From Acidobacteriota bacterium (GTDB lineage: Bacteria; Acidobacteriota; Vicinamibacteria; Vicinamibacterales; UBA2999), in contig JAUSDY010000065.1 of NCBI GenBank assembly GCA_030650395.1, forward strand, positions 1 to 64,000: DNA of 64,000 nt, given 5' to 3'. The notes beneath the pieces are model-generated. The model saw only the letters and a list, made by a program, of their open reading frames with translations, searched no databases and was not told the origin of the DNA. A program made the translations under genes and the position numbers. This document shows, one piece after another, positions 17,032-27,600 of the stretch (its first letter is position 1; every line of letters begins with the position of its first letter).

Positions 17032-18456
17032 CTATTGGCAGGACAAACCTGAAGGTTTGTCCCCACATGTGGCCGGCGGCGGTGACGCGGCATCGGCCAG
17101 CGGCATCCCGATGAGCCGCTCGACCTGCGCGGCCGCCTTGTGCCAGCCGGTCAGCGCCCGCAGATACTGCCCTTCCGCCGCGACGAGCGTGCGTTGCGCG
17201 TCGAGCACATCGAGGAACCCGAAGCGGCCGAGCCGATAGCCTTCTTCGATCGACTCGAATGCAGACCGAGCCCCCGGCAGTACGTTCGACGCCAGCCCGG
17301 CGGCTTCATCGTGCGCGCCGGCCAGCCTGCCGTAGGCCTCGGCAAGCATCGCCGTGACGCGGCTCTGCGCGGCGCGCTGCTCTTCGCGCGCCTTGGCGAT
17401 TCGGTCGCTCGCTTCCTGGACGCCCGCACGATTACGGTCGAACACCGGGAGCGGAATAGACGCGCCGATCACGAACGCATTGCGGTCGACCTCGGTGAAG
17501 CGGCGATAGCCGGCGGTCACGGTCACATCGGGCACGCGCGCCGCGGCCTCGACGGCACGCGCGGCGTCGCGTTGGGCGATCTCCGTCGTCCAGCGGGCGA
17601 CCTCGGGGTTCTGCGCGACGCGCTGCTGCAGAACCGCGAACGGCGGAAGCGAGGGCGGGATCGAAAGGTCGCCGTCAGCACCGTCGAACATCGCGGCATC
17701 ACTTCCCCACAAGGTCGCCAGCCGCGTGCGGCCGGCGTCGAGCGTTCGCCGGGCCCGTTGTTCGTCGATGCGCGCGCCCGCCAGCGCGACTTCTGCCTTC
17801 GTCCGCTCGATCGGCGATACCACGCCCGCCTCAACCCGCGTGCTGGCGATTTGGTGCACCTGCTCGGCCAGCGCCCGTGTCCGCCCGGCGAGGGCGGCCA
17901 GCTCTTGACCGGCCAACACGTCGAGGTAGGCCGCGCTGACGCGGGTCAACACGTCAATGCGGGCGGCTTCGAAATCCCACGCCGCGAGGTCCCGTGCGAG
18001 GTCCGCGAGTGTCTGCCGGGCTGCGCGCTTGCCGCCAAGCTCGATCAGTTGACTGAGCTCGATGGTGGTCTGGGGTTGGACGGCGGCCTCCGCGCCGGCC
18101 ACGTGCGTGGCGCCGCCAAGATCCTCCACCAGCGTGCCGAGCACGGGGTTCGGCGGCCGCCCCGCCTGGAGCGCGCGCGCTTCCCTTGCGCGCGTCTCCC
18201 ACGCGAAACTGGCAAGCTCAGGATTCTGCAACAACGCGAGCGACAACGCATCGCGAAGGGTGATGCGACCTTCGGGGTTGTCGACGCGTCGCACGTCGCC
18301 AGCCGGTTGCGCCTGGTAGACGGGCAGATCGATTCCGAGCGGGCGTGGAGGAACCTGCTGGGCCCAAACACCGTGGCCCACGCTGAGCGCCAGCACTGGA
18401 GCACCAAGCCAACACACGACGCGACGAGCGAGGGAAACACAAGCAGCCAATGACAT
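17032..18456 (-). CDS. czcC: TolC-family outer-membrane channel of the CzcCBA-type pump
   Basis: 474 residues with a signal peptide (ending near VWAQQ) and two OEP repeats of long amphipathic helices (about 65-250 and 270-460) as in CusC/CzcC/TolC. The last 11 residues (CGDKPSGLSCQ) are encoded by a dispersed palindromic repeat at 17041-17062, so the natural C-terminus has probably been replaced or extended by repeat insertion. It is the first gene of the czcCBA operon, 69 bp after a His-rich small protein gene on the same strand. Confidence 0.88.
   Translation of the reverse strand: MSLAACVSLARRVVCWLGAPVLALSVGHGVWAQQVPPRPLGIDLPVYQAQPAGDVRRVDNPEGRITLRDALSLALLQNPELASFAWETRAREARALQAGRPPNPVLGTLVEDLGGATHVAGAEAAVQPQTTIELSQLIELGGKRAARQTLADLARDLAAWDFEAARIDVLTRVSAAYLDVLAGQELAALAGRTRALAEQVHQIASTRVEAGVVSPIERTKAEVALAGARIDEQRARRTLDAGRTRLATLWGSDAAMFDGADGDLSIPPSLPPFAVLQQRVAQNPEVARWTTEIAQRDAARAVEAAARVPDVTVTAGYRRFTEVDRNAFVIGASIPLPVFDRNRAGVQEASDRIAKAREEQRAAQSRVTAMLAEAYGRLAGAHDEAAGLASNVLPGARSAFESIEEGYRLGRFGFLDVLDAQRTLVAAEGQYLRALTGWHKAAAQVERLIGMPLADAASPPPATCGDKPSGLSCQ
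17041..17062. repeat. Dispersed palindrome, copy 1
   Basis: A perfect inverted repeat with 10-bp arms (GGACAAACCT and AGGTTTGTCC) around GA, followed by CCCACA on the right. It supplies the last codons of the outer-membrane channel gene. An almost identical copy (spacer AA) lies at 53929-53950, also at the 3' end of a gene. Confidence 0.75.
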
Positions 18457-18525
18457 AGCCCTCCGGCCGGATCAGGCCGAGCAAAACCACTGCAACAATT
18501 GAACGAACAGGTGCGTACGAGGTCG

Positions 18526-18921
18526 TCAGGCGGAGGCGGGCGGAGCGGGCGAGCAGATAAATCTGAAAGGCGGATCGTGCGTCGGCAGGATCGTGGCGCG
18601 ATTGGCCGGGCGGACAATGGCGGAAGCCGTTTCGTCGGCGACGAGAATCGTGACCGCCGGCGAACAGCGTAATGAGAACGGCGCGCCGGCGTCGTAAGTG
18701 AGCGGCAGGATCCGCGCGGTCAGATGACCGTCGTGATCCAGGTTGGTCTCGTCGTGCGCGGCATCTTCGTCGTGATGCGAAGACTCATCGTCGATCAGGT
18801 GACGATGGATGATGGTGTCGTTCTCTTGCTGATGCACATGCACGGATGGCAACACGCCCACCATCAGCATGGCGAGCGCGGCCATTGAAGCGACGACGCG
18901 AGGTGCGACGAGTCGGAGCAC
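18526..18921 (-). CDS. Small exported His/Asp-rich protein, probable metal binder
   Basis: 131 residues from a GTG at 18921. A signal peptide (about residues 1-27) is followed by a metal-ligand-rich stretch: HVHQQEND, HRHLIDDESSHHDEDAAHDE, then LDHDGH. The second half is a compact domain with one Cys near the C-terminus (FICSPAPPASA). His-rich periplasmic proteins often buffer metal for RND pumps. It lies just upstream of the czcCBA-type operon on the same strand. No named family is recognised, and it lacks the C-terminal LRI of the Cys-rich family seen elsewhere in the window. Confidence 0.6.
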   Translation of the reverse strand: MLRLVAPRVVASMAALAMLMVGVLPSVHVHQQENDTIIHRHLIDDESSHHDEDAAHDETNLDHDGHLTARILPLTYDAGAPFSLRCSPAVTILVADETASAIVRPANRATILPTHDPPFRFICSPAPPASA

Positions 18922-18994
18922 TGGTGAGCAGTATGTGGCCCGCCCGCAGCCTGAGTCAATCGAGCTGCGGGCATGGGCCGCGCGCTCTGAAGTA

Positions 18995-19381
18995 TCAACC
19001 TGAACCGGTGAGGCGCTTCAACCGATCCTGAATCGCCGCGGGGGACGGAACTCCGTCCGGGTAGATCCGTCACGTCGGGGTGGCGAAAGGCGGCGTCGGT
19101 TCCGCCATGCCGAACAGATCGCGACTCGAAACGAGCACGGTCGGCGTCGGATAGCCACGGCGAACGTCGCCATCCGGCAAGGTTTCCAAGTCGACGACTT
19201 GATACGCGAACGGCTGACCCAGCACTCGCAGGGCGTCATCGAGATTCGCTTTCATCGTCGTGGTGTTGACGCAGCCGTCGCGTGTGAGGAATACCAGATC
19301 TCTCATCGGTGCTATCGATGCCGGTTGCGCCGCGCAGCCTGCGGCGATTACTCCTACGAGAACGATGACGGCGATCCGCAT
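18995..19381 (-). CDS. Thioredoxin-like lipoprotein with in-frame UGA: candidate selenoprotein
   Basis: Read normally, the ORF from ATG 19381 stops at a UGA at 19072-19070 after 103 codons. If that UGA is read through as selenocysteine, the frame continues with RIYPDGVPSPAAIQDRLKR and ends at a TGA at 18995-18997 (128 residues, Sec at 104). The continuation uses GC-ending codons like the rest of the gene. The protein has a lipobox (VIAAGC), a thioredoxin-like beta strand and cysteine (LVFLTRDGCVNTTTM, C about 37) and a cis-proline-like loop (GYPTPTVLV). So a Cys and a Sec could form a redox or metal-binding pair. A SECIS-like hairpin starts 11 nt after the UGA. It lies 35 bp after the DUF1624 gene, which itself follows merR. 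Sec insertion is inferred. Confidence 0.65.
19043..19072 (-). promoter_or_regulatory. Putative bacterial SECIS element (with its UGA)
   Basis: On the minus strand: UGA (19072-19070), 11-nt spacer, then a perfect 6-bp hairpin (GGACGG / CCGUCC, 19058-19043) with a 4-nt loop AGUU. The loop starts 17 nt after the UGA and its second base is G. From memory, the SelB-binding upper hairpin of E. coli fdhF has the same 11-nt offset, a 6-nt 5' arm and a loop starting AG. Confidence 0.65.
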
Positions 19382-19416
19382 GATCGTGATTCTATATCGC
19401 GCGCATCCCGCGTAGA

Positions 19417-20658
19417 TCAGAACAGCCTCCAGTACGAATCGATTGGTTTGGATTGCTTGAAATCCCGATAGCGCCGCGTCACGAGGTACAACGGGCACAA
19501 GCCCACCAGCCAGACGATGTAAACCGCCAGGTAGCCCGCGCCATCGCGGAAGCCCGCGGCGCCGACCAGGGCGAAGAGCCAGAGATGGGCGAGGTAGAAC
19601 GCCAGCGGCGCCTGCCCGAACACCCGGAGCACGCGGCCGAACGGCGCGAGCCAGGCGGGCATCCGCTCCAGGCCGGCCAGCAACAGCAGGTTGGTGCCGA
19701 GCATGAACAGCGTAAAGACCAGCGCGGGCGGGTACTTGATGAAGTTCAGAAACTCGATCCATGAACCGTCGCGCGGCAGCCTGATGTTGCCGAAGCCGCC
19801 GTAGACGCGCAGGGCGATCGCCGCCGCCAGCCCGGCCAGGCCGAGCCACGGCGCGCTGCCAAGTGCCGCGCGCCGGTCGTGGACGATCCAGCGGCCGAAC
19901 AACACGCCAAGCGCGGCGATCCCGAACCACGGGATCACCGGATACTGCACCCAGATGTGATGGTTGATTCCGGGAATCAGCAAGAGACCCGTGAAGAAGC
20001 TGTAAGCCGTCGAGATGTTTTCGGGACCCGGCGTGAGCAATGCGGTTGCCAGCAACGCCGCCACGGCAAGCGCCGCCCAAACTGCCGCACGGAATCGAAT
20101 GAACGCCGCGCTGAGTACCATCGACAGGCCCAACCCGACAAGCACCGTGAACACCATCATCGGCGGACCCTCGCCCGGAATGATCGAGTCAGGTCCCGTG
20201 AGCGGCTCGACGCGTGACGACAGCAGGCCGATCAGCCACGCCGGGAGTTCTAGGAAGAAACTGACCAGCACGAGCAGCAGGCCGCGCGCGAGCAGAAAGC
20301 CGGAGACGCGTCCGTTGCTCCAGCCCTGTTGGCGCCGACTCTCGGCCATCAGGCTGATGCCCACGCCCATCAGGAAAAAGAAGCCGGGCGCGCACAGGTG
20401 GGTCACAAGGCGCGTGAGAAACGCGATCGGGCTCGAATAGCGGGTCCACAGCCCGGCCCACATTTCCCCCGAATGGAACCGGCCGACCATGAAGCTGACA
20501 TGGTCGAGCGCCATGACGATCATGATGAAGCCGCGCAGCGCGTCGAGCGATCCGAGGCGCCCGCCTTCTCTAACAGGTTGCGGGCGCCCAATCAGCACGG
20601 CATGCTGCTCGACTCCACCGTTATCCGTCACAACGACCACGCCTTGCAGCATGTTCAT
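19417..20658 (-). CDS. Multi-pass membrane protein, DUF1624/HGSNAT-like acyltransferase family
   Basis: 413 residues, about 10-11 transmembrane segments. RLGSLDALRGFIMIVMALDHVSFMV is split by the usual first transmembrane helix and is the signature start of DUF1624/heparan-alpha-glucosaminide N-acetyltransferase-like proteins; H in LDH is the likely catalytic residue. It would transfer acyl groups across the inner membrane; substrate unknown. The first 12 residues (MNMLQGVVVV) do not look like this family. They resemble the C-terminus of the cupredoxin domain of the neighbouring fusion protein (CGMNMLRGSVVVQ), so the 5' end may be a recombination scar. It lies between merR and the candidate selenoprotein, same strand. 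Confidence 0.75.
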   Translation of the reverse strand: MNMLQGVVVVTDNGGVEQHAVLIGRPQPVREGGRLGSLDALRGFIMIVMALDHVSFMVGRFHSGEMWAGLWTRYSSPIAFLTRLVTHLCAPGFFFLMGVGISLMAESRRQQGWSNGRVSGFLLARGLLLVLVSFFLELPAWLIGLLSSRVEPLTGPDSIIPGEGPPMMVFTVLVGLGLSMVLSAAFIRFRAAVWAALAVAALLATALLTPGPENISTAYSFFTGLLLIPGINHHIWVQYPVIPWFGIAALGVLFGRWIVHDRRAALGSAPWLGLAGLAAAIALRVYGGFGNIRLPRDGSWIEFLNFIKYPPALVFTLFMLGTNLLLLAGLERMPAWLAPFGRVLRVFGQAPLAFYLAHLWLFALVGAAGFRDGAGYLAVYIVWLVGLCPLYLVTRRYRDFKQSKPIDSYWRLF

Positions 20659-20738
20659 CCCACTGAGGGCGACGAGGATGCCGCGTCGCGAAATCTCGAT
20701 TGGAGAAGACCGCCGCCTTGGCCTTGAGGCCGTCTATC

Positions 20739-21729
<991 letters not shown>

Positions 21730-21756
21730 GGCGACGGCGACACGATCCGCGCGGCT

Positions 21757-23343
21757 TCACTGCACGACCACCGAACCGCGCAACATGTTCATCCCGCACG
21801 CAAATGCGATCTCGCCCGATTTGTCTGGCGTGAATTCGATCGCCACGGGCTGGTTGAGCGGCAGATCACGCCGGATGTTCAACGACGGGAACACAACCGA
21901 CGTGGCGCACGTCTTGTCGCTCGTTCGCGTGAATGTGACCCGCGCGGGCACCCCGGACTTGAGGGTGATCCGCTGGGGATCGAAGCTTGCGTCGGTCACA
22001 GTCACGCTGGCTTGCTGTACCTCCATGCTGCCCTGCATCGAGCCATGTCCCGCTGGCGGCCCAGAGGTTGCTCGCAATCCGAGCCGTTCACGCTCGGCGC
22101 GCACATAGAAGCTGCCTTCCGCCACGACGATGTCACCTGGTGTCACACCCACCAGCACCGAGACGCGATCCCCCTCCGGCGTTCCCAGGCGTACGTCCCG
22201 CTCGATAAAGCGTCCCGGCTGTTTTGGATCGACCAGGTACGCCACGGTCCGATCGCCGACGTTCTGAACGGCGCTGCGCGGGATCAGCGGCGTGGCGGCG
22301 CCGGCCTCTCCTGCGAGAACCGCCTCTGCGAACATGCCGAGGCGCAGCTCATGGCGCGGGTTGGGCACTTCGACCCGCACCTTGGCCGTGCGCGTCTCCG
22401 GGCTGACCTGCGGATCGATGTAGCTGACACGGCCCTGCAGGGCGAGCTCCGGGTAGGCGCTGGTCATGATCGTCGCGGGCTGGCCGACACGGATTCGAGC
22501 GAAGTCCTTCTCATAGACCTCCGCAACCACCCACACGGTCGAGAGGTCGACGACCGTGAAAAGCTGCGTCGCCTGATCGACATTCGTGCCGACGTTCGCG
22601 TCGCGTTTGGTGATCACCCCAGTGATGGGAGCGGCGACATTCGTTGTGGCATCCACCGGCTTGCCAGGCCCGAGGCTGTCGATCGTCCTGGTTGACAGAC
22701 CGAGTAATTGCAGCCGCGATGCCACGCTTTGCACATCTGCGCGGCGCGCCGTGTGCTCGGCGTGAACGCGCTCGAGCTCCTGCCGGCTCGCGGCTCCTAT
22801 CTGCACGAGCTTTTCTGTGCGAGCGAGTTCCTGATCATGCGCGTCGAGCTCGGCGCGTGCCGAAATATACCGCGTCTGCGCCTCCGCCAGCTCGGGGCTG
22901 AAGATCTGCGCGATCGTCTGCCCGCGTTGCACCTGCTGGCCCAGTTCGGCCGCGACCCGCGTGACCCGTCCGCTGACGAGCGGGGTCACCACGACTTGCT
23001 TGTACGCATTGGGCTCAACCACACCCGGCGCTCGCAGAGTTCCGGACGCCGTGCCGGCCGTAACGGCGGTCACCGTGATCCCGGCGCGCTCGACGGCCTC
23101 CGGGCTGAGCGTCACAACCACGTCTGGTAACGCCCCTGATGCAACGGGAGCGGAGGCAGGCGCCACCGGATCCGCCGGCGTCGACCCGGTGCCGGCCATG
23201 GCCGCGTGTTCGTCCGATGCCGGCCGCGGCGAAGCGCTCGATCGTAAGCCGAAGTATGTCGCGCCGGCGCCAACCGCAAGCAGCGCTACCGCCGCGCCGA
23301 CGAGGACCGACCATCGCACAGTGACGCGTGATTCAGAATTCAT
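21757..23343 (-). CDS. cusB: RND periplasmic adaptor with C-terminal cupredoxin-like domain, CusB type
   Basis: 528 residues. An N-terminal anchor (about 10-32) is followed by the adaptor core: lipoyl halves around a long coiled coil (about 150-215), then barrel segments (VVDLSTVWVVAEVYEKDFARI, ARVRVEVPNPRHELRLGMFAEA is split across strands). The last ~95 residues add a cupredoxin-like domain (SFDPQRITLKSGVPARVTF, KTCATSVVFPSL, FACGMNMLRGSVVVQ) with Cys and Met ligands suited to Cu(I)/Ag(I). Such a domain would receive copper or silver before the pump. It overlaps the next gene by 4 bases (23340-23343) and belongs to a leftward cusACB-like operon. Confidence 0.85.
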   Translation of the reverse strand: MNSESRVTVRWSVLVGAAVALLAVGAGATYFGLRSSASPRPASDEHAAMAGTGSTPADPVAPASAPVASGALPDVVVTLSPEAVERAGITVTAVTAGTASGTLRAPGVVEPNAYKQVVVTPLVSGRVTRVAAELGQQVQRGQTIAQIFSPELAEAQTRYISARAELDAHDQELARTEKLVQIGAASRQELERVHAEHTARRADVQSVASRLQLLGLSTRTIDSLGPGKPVDATTNVAAPITGVITKRDANVGTNVDQATQLFTVVDLSTVWVVAEVYEKDFARIRVGQPATIMTSAYPELALQGRVSYIDPQVSPETRTAKVRVEVPNPRHELRLGMFAEAVLAGEAGAATPLIPRSAVQNVGDRTVAYLVDPKQPGRFIERDVRLGTPEGDRVSVLVGVTPGDIVVAEGSFYVRAERERLGLRATSGPPAGHGSMQGSMEVQQASVTVTDASFDPQRITLKSGVPARVTFTRTSDKTCATSVVFPSLNIRRDLPLNQPVAIEFTPDKSGEIAFACGMNMLRGSVVVQ

Positions 23344-24665
23344 TTCATGTCTCCCAATGCGCGCTTGAGGGCGGCGCGCGCCTCCCAGGCTTCGCGCAAC
23401 GCGCTTGTGTAAGCCTGCTCGATGTCGAGATAGCGGCGTTGTTCCGCCAGCACGTCAAACGCCGTCGCGCGACCGAGATCGAAGGTCTGCCGGACGACGT
23501 CGAGATTCTGCCGCGCGAGCGTTCGAACCCCGTCGGCGTACAGGCTCACCACTCGCCGGGCCTGCACGTCGCGCGCCTGCGCCGCAGCGACCTCGGCGCG
23601 TGCGGCCAACTCCGCCGCTGCAAGGCGAGCCTCCGCGCCCGACCGCTCGGCTCGTGCCGCGGCGATCTGACCTTGATTACGATTGAATAACGGGATCAGT
23701 ACCATCGCTCCGCCGGCGACGTAATTGAAGCGCCCGCGCACGCGTTCCGGCGCTCCCGCGGAGTTGAAGCCCTGCTGTGGAAAGCCGGCGTCCATGCGCA
23801 TCACCGTTCCGAAGAGGCTGACGTCCACGCGCCCGTCGCGCCGCGCCTGATCGGCTCGCGCATCGGCAATCGTCACGCGCACCTCGGCCTCGCGCACGTC
23901 GGGGCGCGTGGCGATCGATGCCGGCGTGGCGAGGGCTGTTTCGGTGACGCTCCCCGCCACAAGGCTCTCGAGCGTCTCGCGCAGCAGCAGTGGTTCTTCG
24001 GGGGACATCCCCAGCAACTGCTTCAGCTGCACAAGGGCCGCGTCCACGCGGCCGGCGGCGAGGAACCGTTCGGCTTCGACACGCCGCAACTCTACCTCCA
24101 GCAAGTCGGCCTCGAGCGGCGGGGTTGCGCCGGCGTCGACGCGCGCGCGCACGAGGTCCAGCTGGCGCCGGGTCGTGGCGAACAGGTCATCGGCGACCTG
24201 CACGTCCCGGATCGCGACGGCGGCAGCGCCGTACTGCAAGCGGACATCGGCAGCGAGGAGCCGCTCGCGATCGGCGATGGCGAATTCCGTTGCCGCCAGC
24301 TCACGATCCGCGGTATTGATTCGGCCCCGGCGGCGAAACAGATCCAGTGGCCACTCGACGCCGGCGCTGGTCAGGTTGTCGGTGCCGGCAGGCTCCTCGC
24401 GGCGCTCGAACGAGAGCGTCGGGTTCGGCCGCAGGCCGGCCTGCTGTCGCAGCCCACGCGCAACCTCGATGTCGGCACGCACGCCGCGAAGCGACGGTTC
24501 ACGCTCGAGTGCGCGCGCGATCGCATCGGCCAGCCCCACGCCGGCACGGGCATCCACGTAGGGTGAGGCGGTCGTTGGCTGTTGCGGTGCACCCTGGCCA
24601 CGCACGGGCGCTGCGAACAGAACAGCGGCCAGCATGACGCTCGAGATTTGTCGACCCGTCTTCAT
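23340..24665 (-). CDS. cusC: TolC-family outer-membrane channel of the CusCBA-type pump
   Basis: 441 residues with a signal peptide ([21 protein letters not shown]). Two OEP-type repeats of long helices follow ([23 protein letters not shown] is the first; [21 protein letters not shown] marks the second). The start ATG overlaps the stop of the RND gene (24662-24665) and its stop overlaps the adaptor ATG. Gene order is pump, channel, adaptor in the direction of transcription. It forms the outer-membrane exit duct. Confidence 0.85.
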   Translation of the reverse strand: MKTGRQISSVMLAAVLFAAPVRGQGAPQQPTTASPYVDARAGVGLADAIARALEREPSLRGVRADIEVARGLRQQAGLRPNPTLSFERREEPAGTDNLTSAGVEWPLDLFRRRGRINTADRELAATEFAIADRERLLAADVRLQYGAAAVAIRDVQVADDLFATTRRQLDLVRARVDAGATPPLEADLLEVELRRVEAERFLAAGRVDAALVQLKQLLGMSPEEPLLLRETLESLVAGSVTETALATPASIATRPDVREAEVRVTIADARADQARRDGRVDVSLFGTVMRMDAGFPQQGFNSAGAPERVRGRFNYVAGGAMVLIPLFNRNQGQIAAARAERSGAEARLAAAELAARAEVAAAQARDVQARRVVSLYADGVRTLARQNLDVVRQTFDLGRATAFDVLAEQRRYLDIEQAYTSALREAWEARAALKRALGDMK

Positions 24666-27600
24666 TGCACAGCTCCCTCGAAATTAACCGAACCCTGCCC
24701 TGCCGGACCGTTCCATTCGATACTGATCGGCCAGCTGCCACCCATCCCGAACTCTGCGGTCATCGCATAGCGACCGGGGACGCCCGTCGGCTGCACTTGA
24801 ACGTTCCCCGACATCACCATGCCCGGCATCGCCATGTTCGCCGCGAGGCGCACGGTTCCGACGTCGACGAGATCGCCAGACGGCGAGCGAAACTCGAGCG
24901 TGACCGTGTTGCGTCCGGTTCGCAGCGTGCCCGTCGGCGTGAGTAGCACGATCTCCAGATCGCCGGACCGGACGGTCTGGACAACTGCCCCACCGGCCGA
25001 GGTGGCGCCGGAGTCGGTCCCGGTCGTGCGCGTCATCCGCCACGCCATGAAAGCCGCACCCGCAAACGTGACAACAATCGCGGCCACGATCGCGGCGCGG
25101 CGAAGATTGAAGGACCCCCGGCTAGTCGCAGGCAGGGGCTGATGCGGCAACCCGAGCTGCCGTTCGCGAATCGAGAAGAAGATGGCCGGCGTCACGATCA
25201 GCACATGGAGAAGCGACGAGATCATGCCGCCGAGGACCGGAGTGGCGAGCGGCTTCATGACCTCCGCGCCGACGCTGCTGCTCCACATGATCGGCAGCAG
25301 CCCGGCGACGACCGTGGACACCGTCATGACCTTCGGACGCAGGCGCAGCAGGGCGCCCTCCATGATCGCGTCTCGCAGCGCCGTCCGGGTCAGCGTCCCC
25401 CCGAGCTCGCGTGTCTTACGCTCGACCGCCTCCTCGAGGTAGATCACCATCACGACGCCGGTCTGAACGGCCGTGCCAAACAGCGCGATGAAGCCGACCC
25501 AGACGGCGACGGAAAAGTTGTAGCCGAGCAGCCACAACAAATACACGCCTCCGGTCAGGGCGAACGGGACCGCGAGCAGCACGTGCGCGGCCTCGATAGC
25601 CGATCCATACGTGAAATAGAGCAGGATGAAGATGATCACCAGCACGATCGGGATCACGATCTGCAGCCGCTCGCGCGCGCGCACCTGATTCTCCCAGCGG
25701 CCACTCCATCCAATGTAGTAGCCGGCAGGCAATACGACGGCGCGTGCGACGGCGCCGCGCGCCTCCTGCACGAATCCGCCGACATCGCGTCCCTGCACGT
25801 TGAGCAGCACGGTGGCCAGCAGCAGGCCGTTCTCGGACGAGATCATGGCGGGCCCGCGCGCGTGCTCGATCCGCGCGAGCTGTCCGAGCGGGATCTGGGC
25901 GCCTCCAGGCGCGCTGACAAGGACCTGCGCCAGGGCCTGCGGGTCGGCGCGGTCCTCCGGCCGGTACCGCACGCGCACCGGAAACCGTGACCGCCCCTCG
26001 ATCGTCGTCGTCAGCACGGTCTCGCCCACCGCGGTCTCGATCACCTGCTGCACCTCGCCGACACCGATGCCGTAGCGGGCGGCGGCGGCGCGATCGACCT
26101 CGATGTTCAGGTACTGGCCGCTCGTGACCTGCTCGGGATACACATTGCTCGACCCTCGCACCGCACGGACGGCATCTGCCACCTGACGCGCAAGTCCCTC
26201 GAGCGTCGTCAGATCGGTGCCGAAGATCTTCACCCCCACCTCCGAGCGAATGCCGGTCGTCAGCATGTCGATCCGGTTGATGATCGGCATCGTCCAGATC
26301 GGCGACACGCCGGGCAACTGCGCTGCTCGACTCATCTCGGCGCGAAGGCGATCGAGCGTCATGCCGGGGCGCCACTGGTCACGTGGCTTCAGATGGACCA
26401 CGGTTTCCGTCATGTTCAACGGCGCAGGATCGGTCGACGTGTCGGCCCGCGCCACCTTGGCCACGGCGTACTCGACTTCGGGAAACGACTGCAGGATCTG
26501 GTTCTGCTTCGCCGCGTTCCTGGTGTTCTCTTCGAGCGAGATGCTCGGGTCGGCGATCGGCATGAACATCAGGTCACCCTCGTTGAGCGGCGGCATGAAT
26601 TCGCTGCCAATCCCGCGCGCGAGCACCAGGGCGCCGAGCAACAACGACGCGGCGACCGCGACGGTGATCAGCCGATGCGCGAGCGCCGCCTCGAGCGCGG
26701 GACGGTAGAGCCGCTGCAACCCGCGCATCACCGGGTTGTCTTCTTCCTTGCGGAACTTGCCGCCCAGTAACAGGCTGCAGAGCACCGGCACGAGCGTGAC
26801 CGAGACCACCGTTGCCGCCAGGACGGCAAACGTCTTGGTGAACGCCAGCGGATGAAACAACTTGCCTTCCTGTCCGGTCAGCGCGAACACGGGGATGAAG
26901 GCGAGAAGAATGATCGCCATGGAGAAGAACACGGGCCGTCCGACCAGGCGCGTCGATTCCAGCACGGTCTGCCACACCAGGCGGCGATCGCGGGGGTCGA
27001 CGCCCCGCTGTTCCATGAACCGGAAGGCGTTCTCGGTGACGACGATGCCCGCATCGACGAGGACGCCGATCGCGATCGCGATGCCGGCCAGGCTCATGAT
27101 GTTCGACGAGATGCCGGCGTAATACATCCCGAGAAACGAAATCAGAACAGCCAGCGGCAGCGGAAGGGTCACGATCAGGATCGACCGGAAGTGCATCAGG
27201 AAGATCACATGCGCCAGCGTCACGAGGACGATTTCTTCGACGAGCGCCGTCCGCAGCGTGTCGGCGGCCTGTTCGATCAGGTTCGAGCGGTCGTAGAACG
27301 GGACGATCGTGACTCCGGCCGGCAGCCCCGGCTCGATCTGGGCGATGCGCGCCTTCACCGCGTCGATGACGGCCTTGGTGTTCACGCCCGTCCGGGCCAC
27401 GACCACCCCACCCACCGCCTCGTTCGCACCCTTGACCAGGGAGGAGACGCGAAAGGCGTTGCCCACCTGGACGTTCGCAACCTGCTCGACGAACACCGGC
27501 GTGCCGCCCGAGGCCCCGATCACAATCTTCCGGACGTCGTCCACCGACGCGATCAGACCCACCCCTCGCACGATCAACCACGCGCCGTTCGATTCCAGCA

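Noticed and set aside
19070-20080. Long minus-strand frame of 336 codons
   Set aside because: Most of it is a shadow of the DUF1624 gene; only the part from 19381 leftwards is a real gene (the thioredoxin-like lipoprotein).
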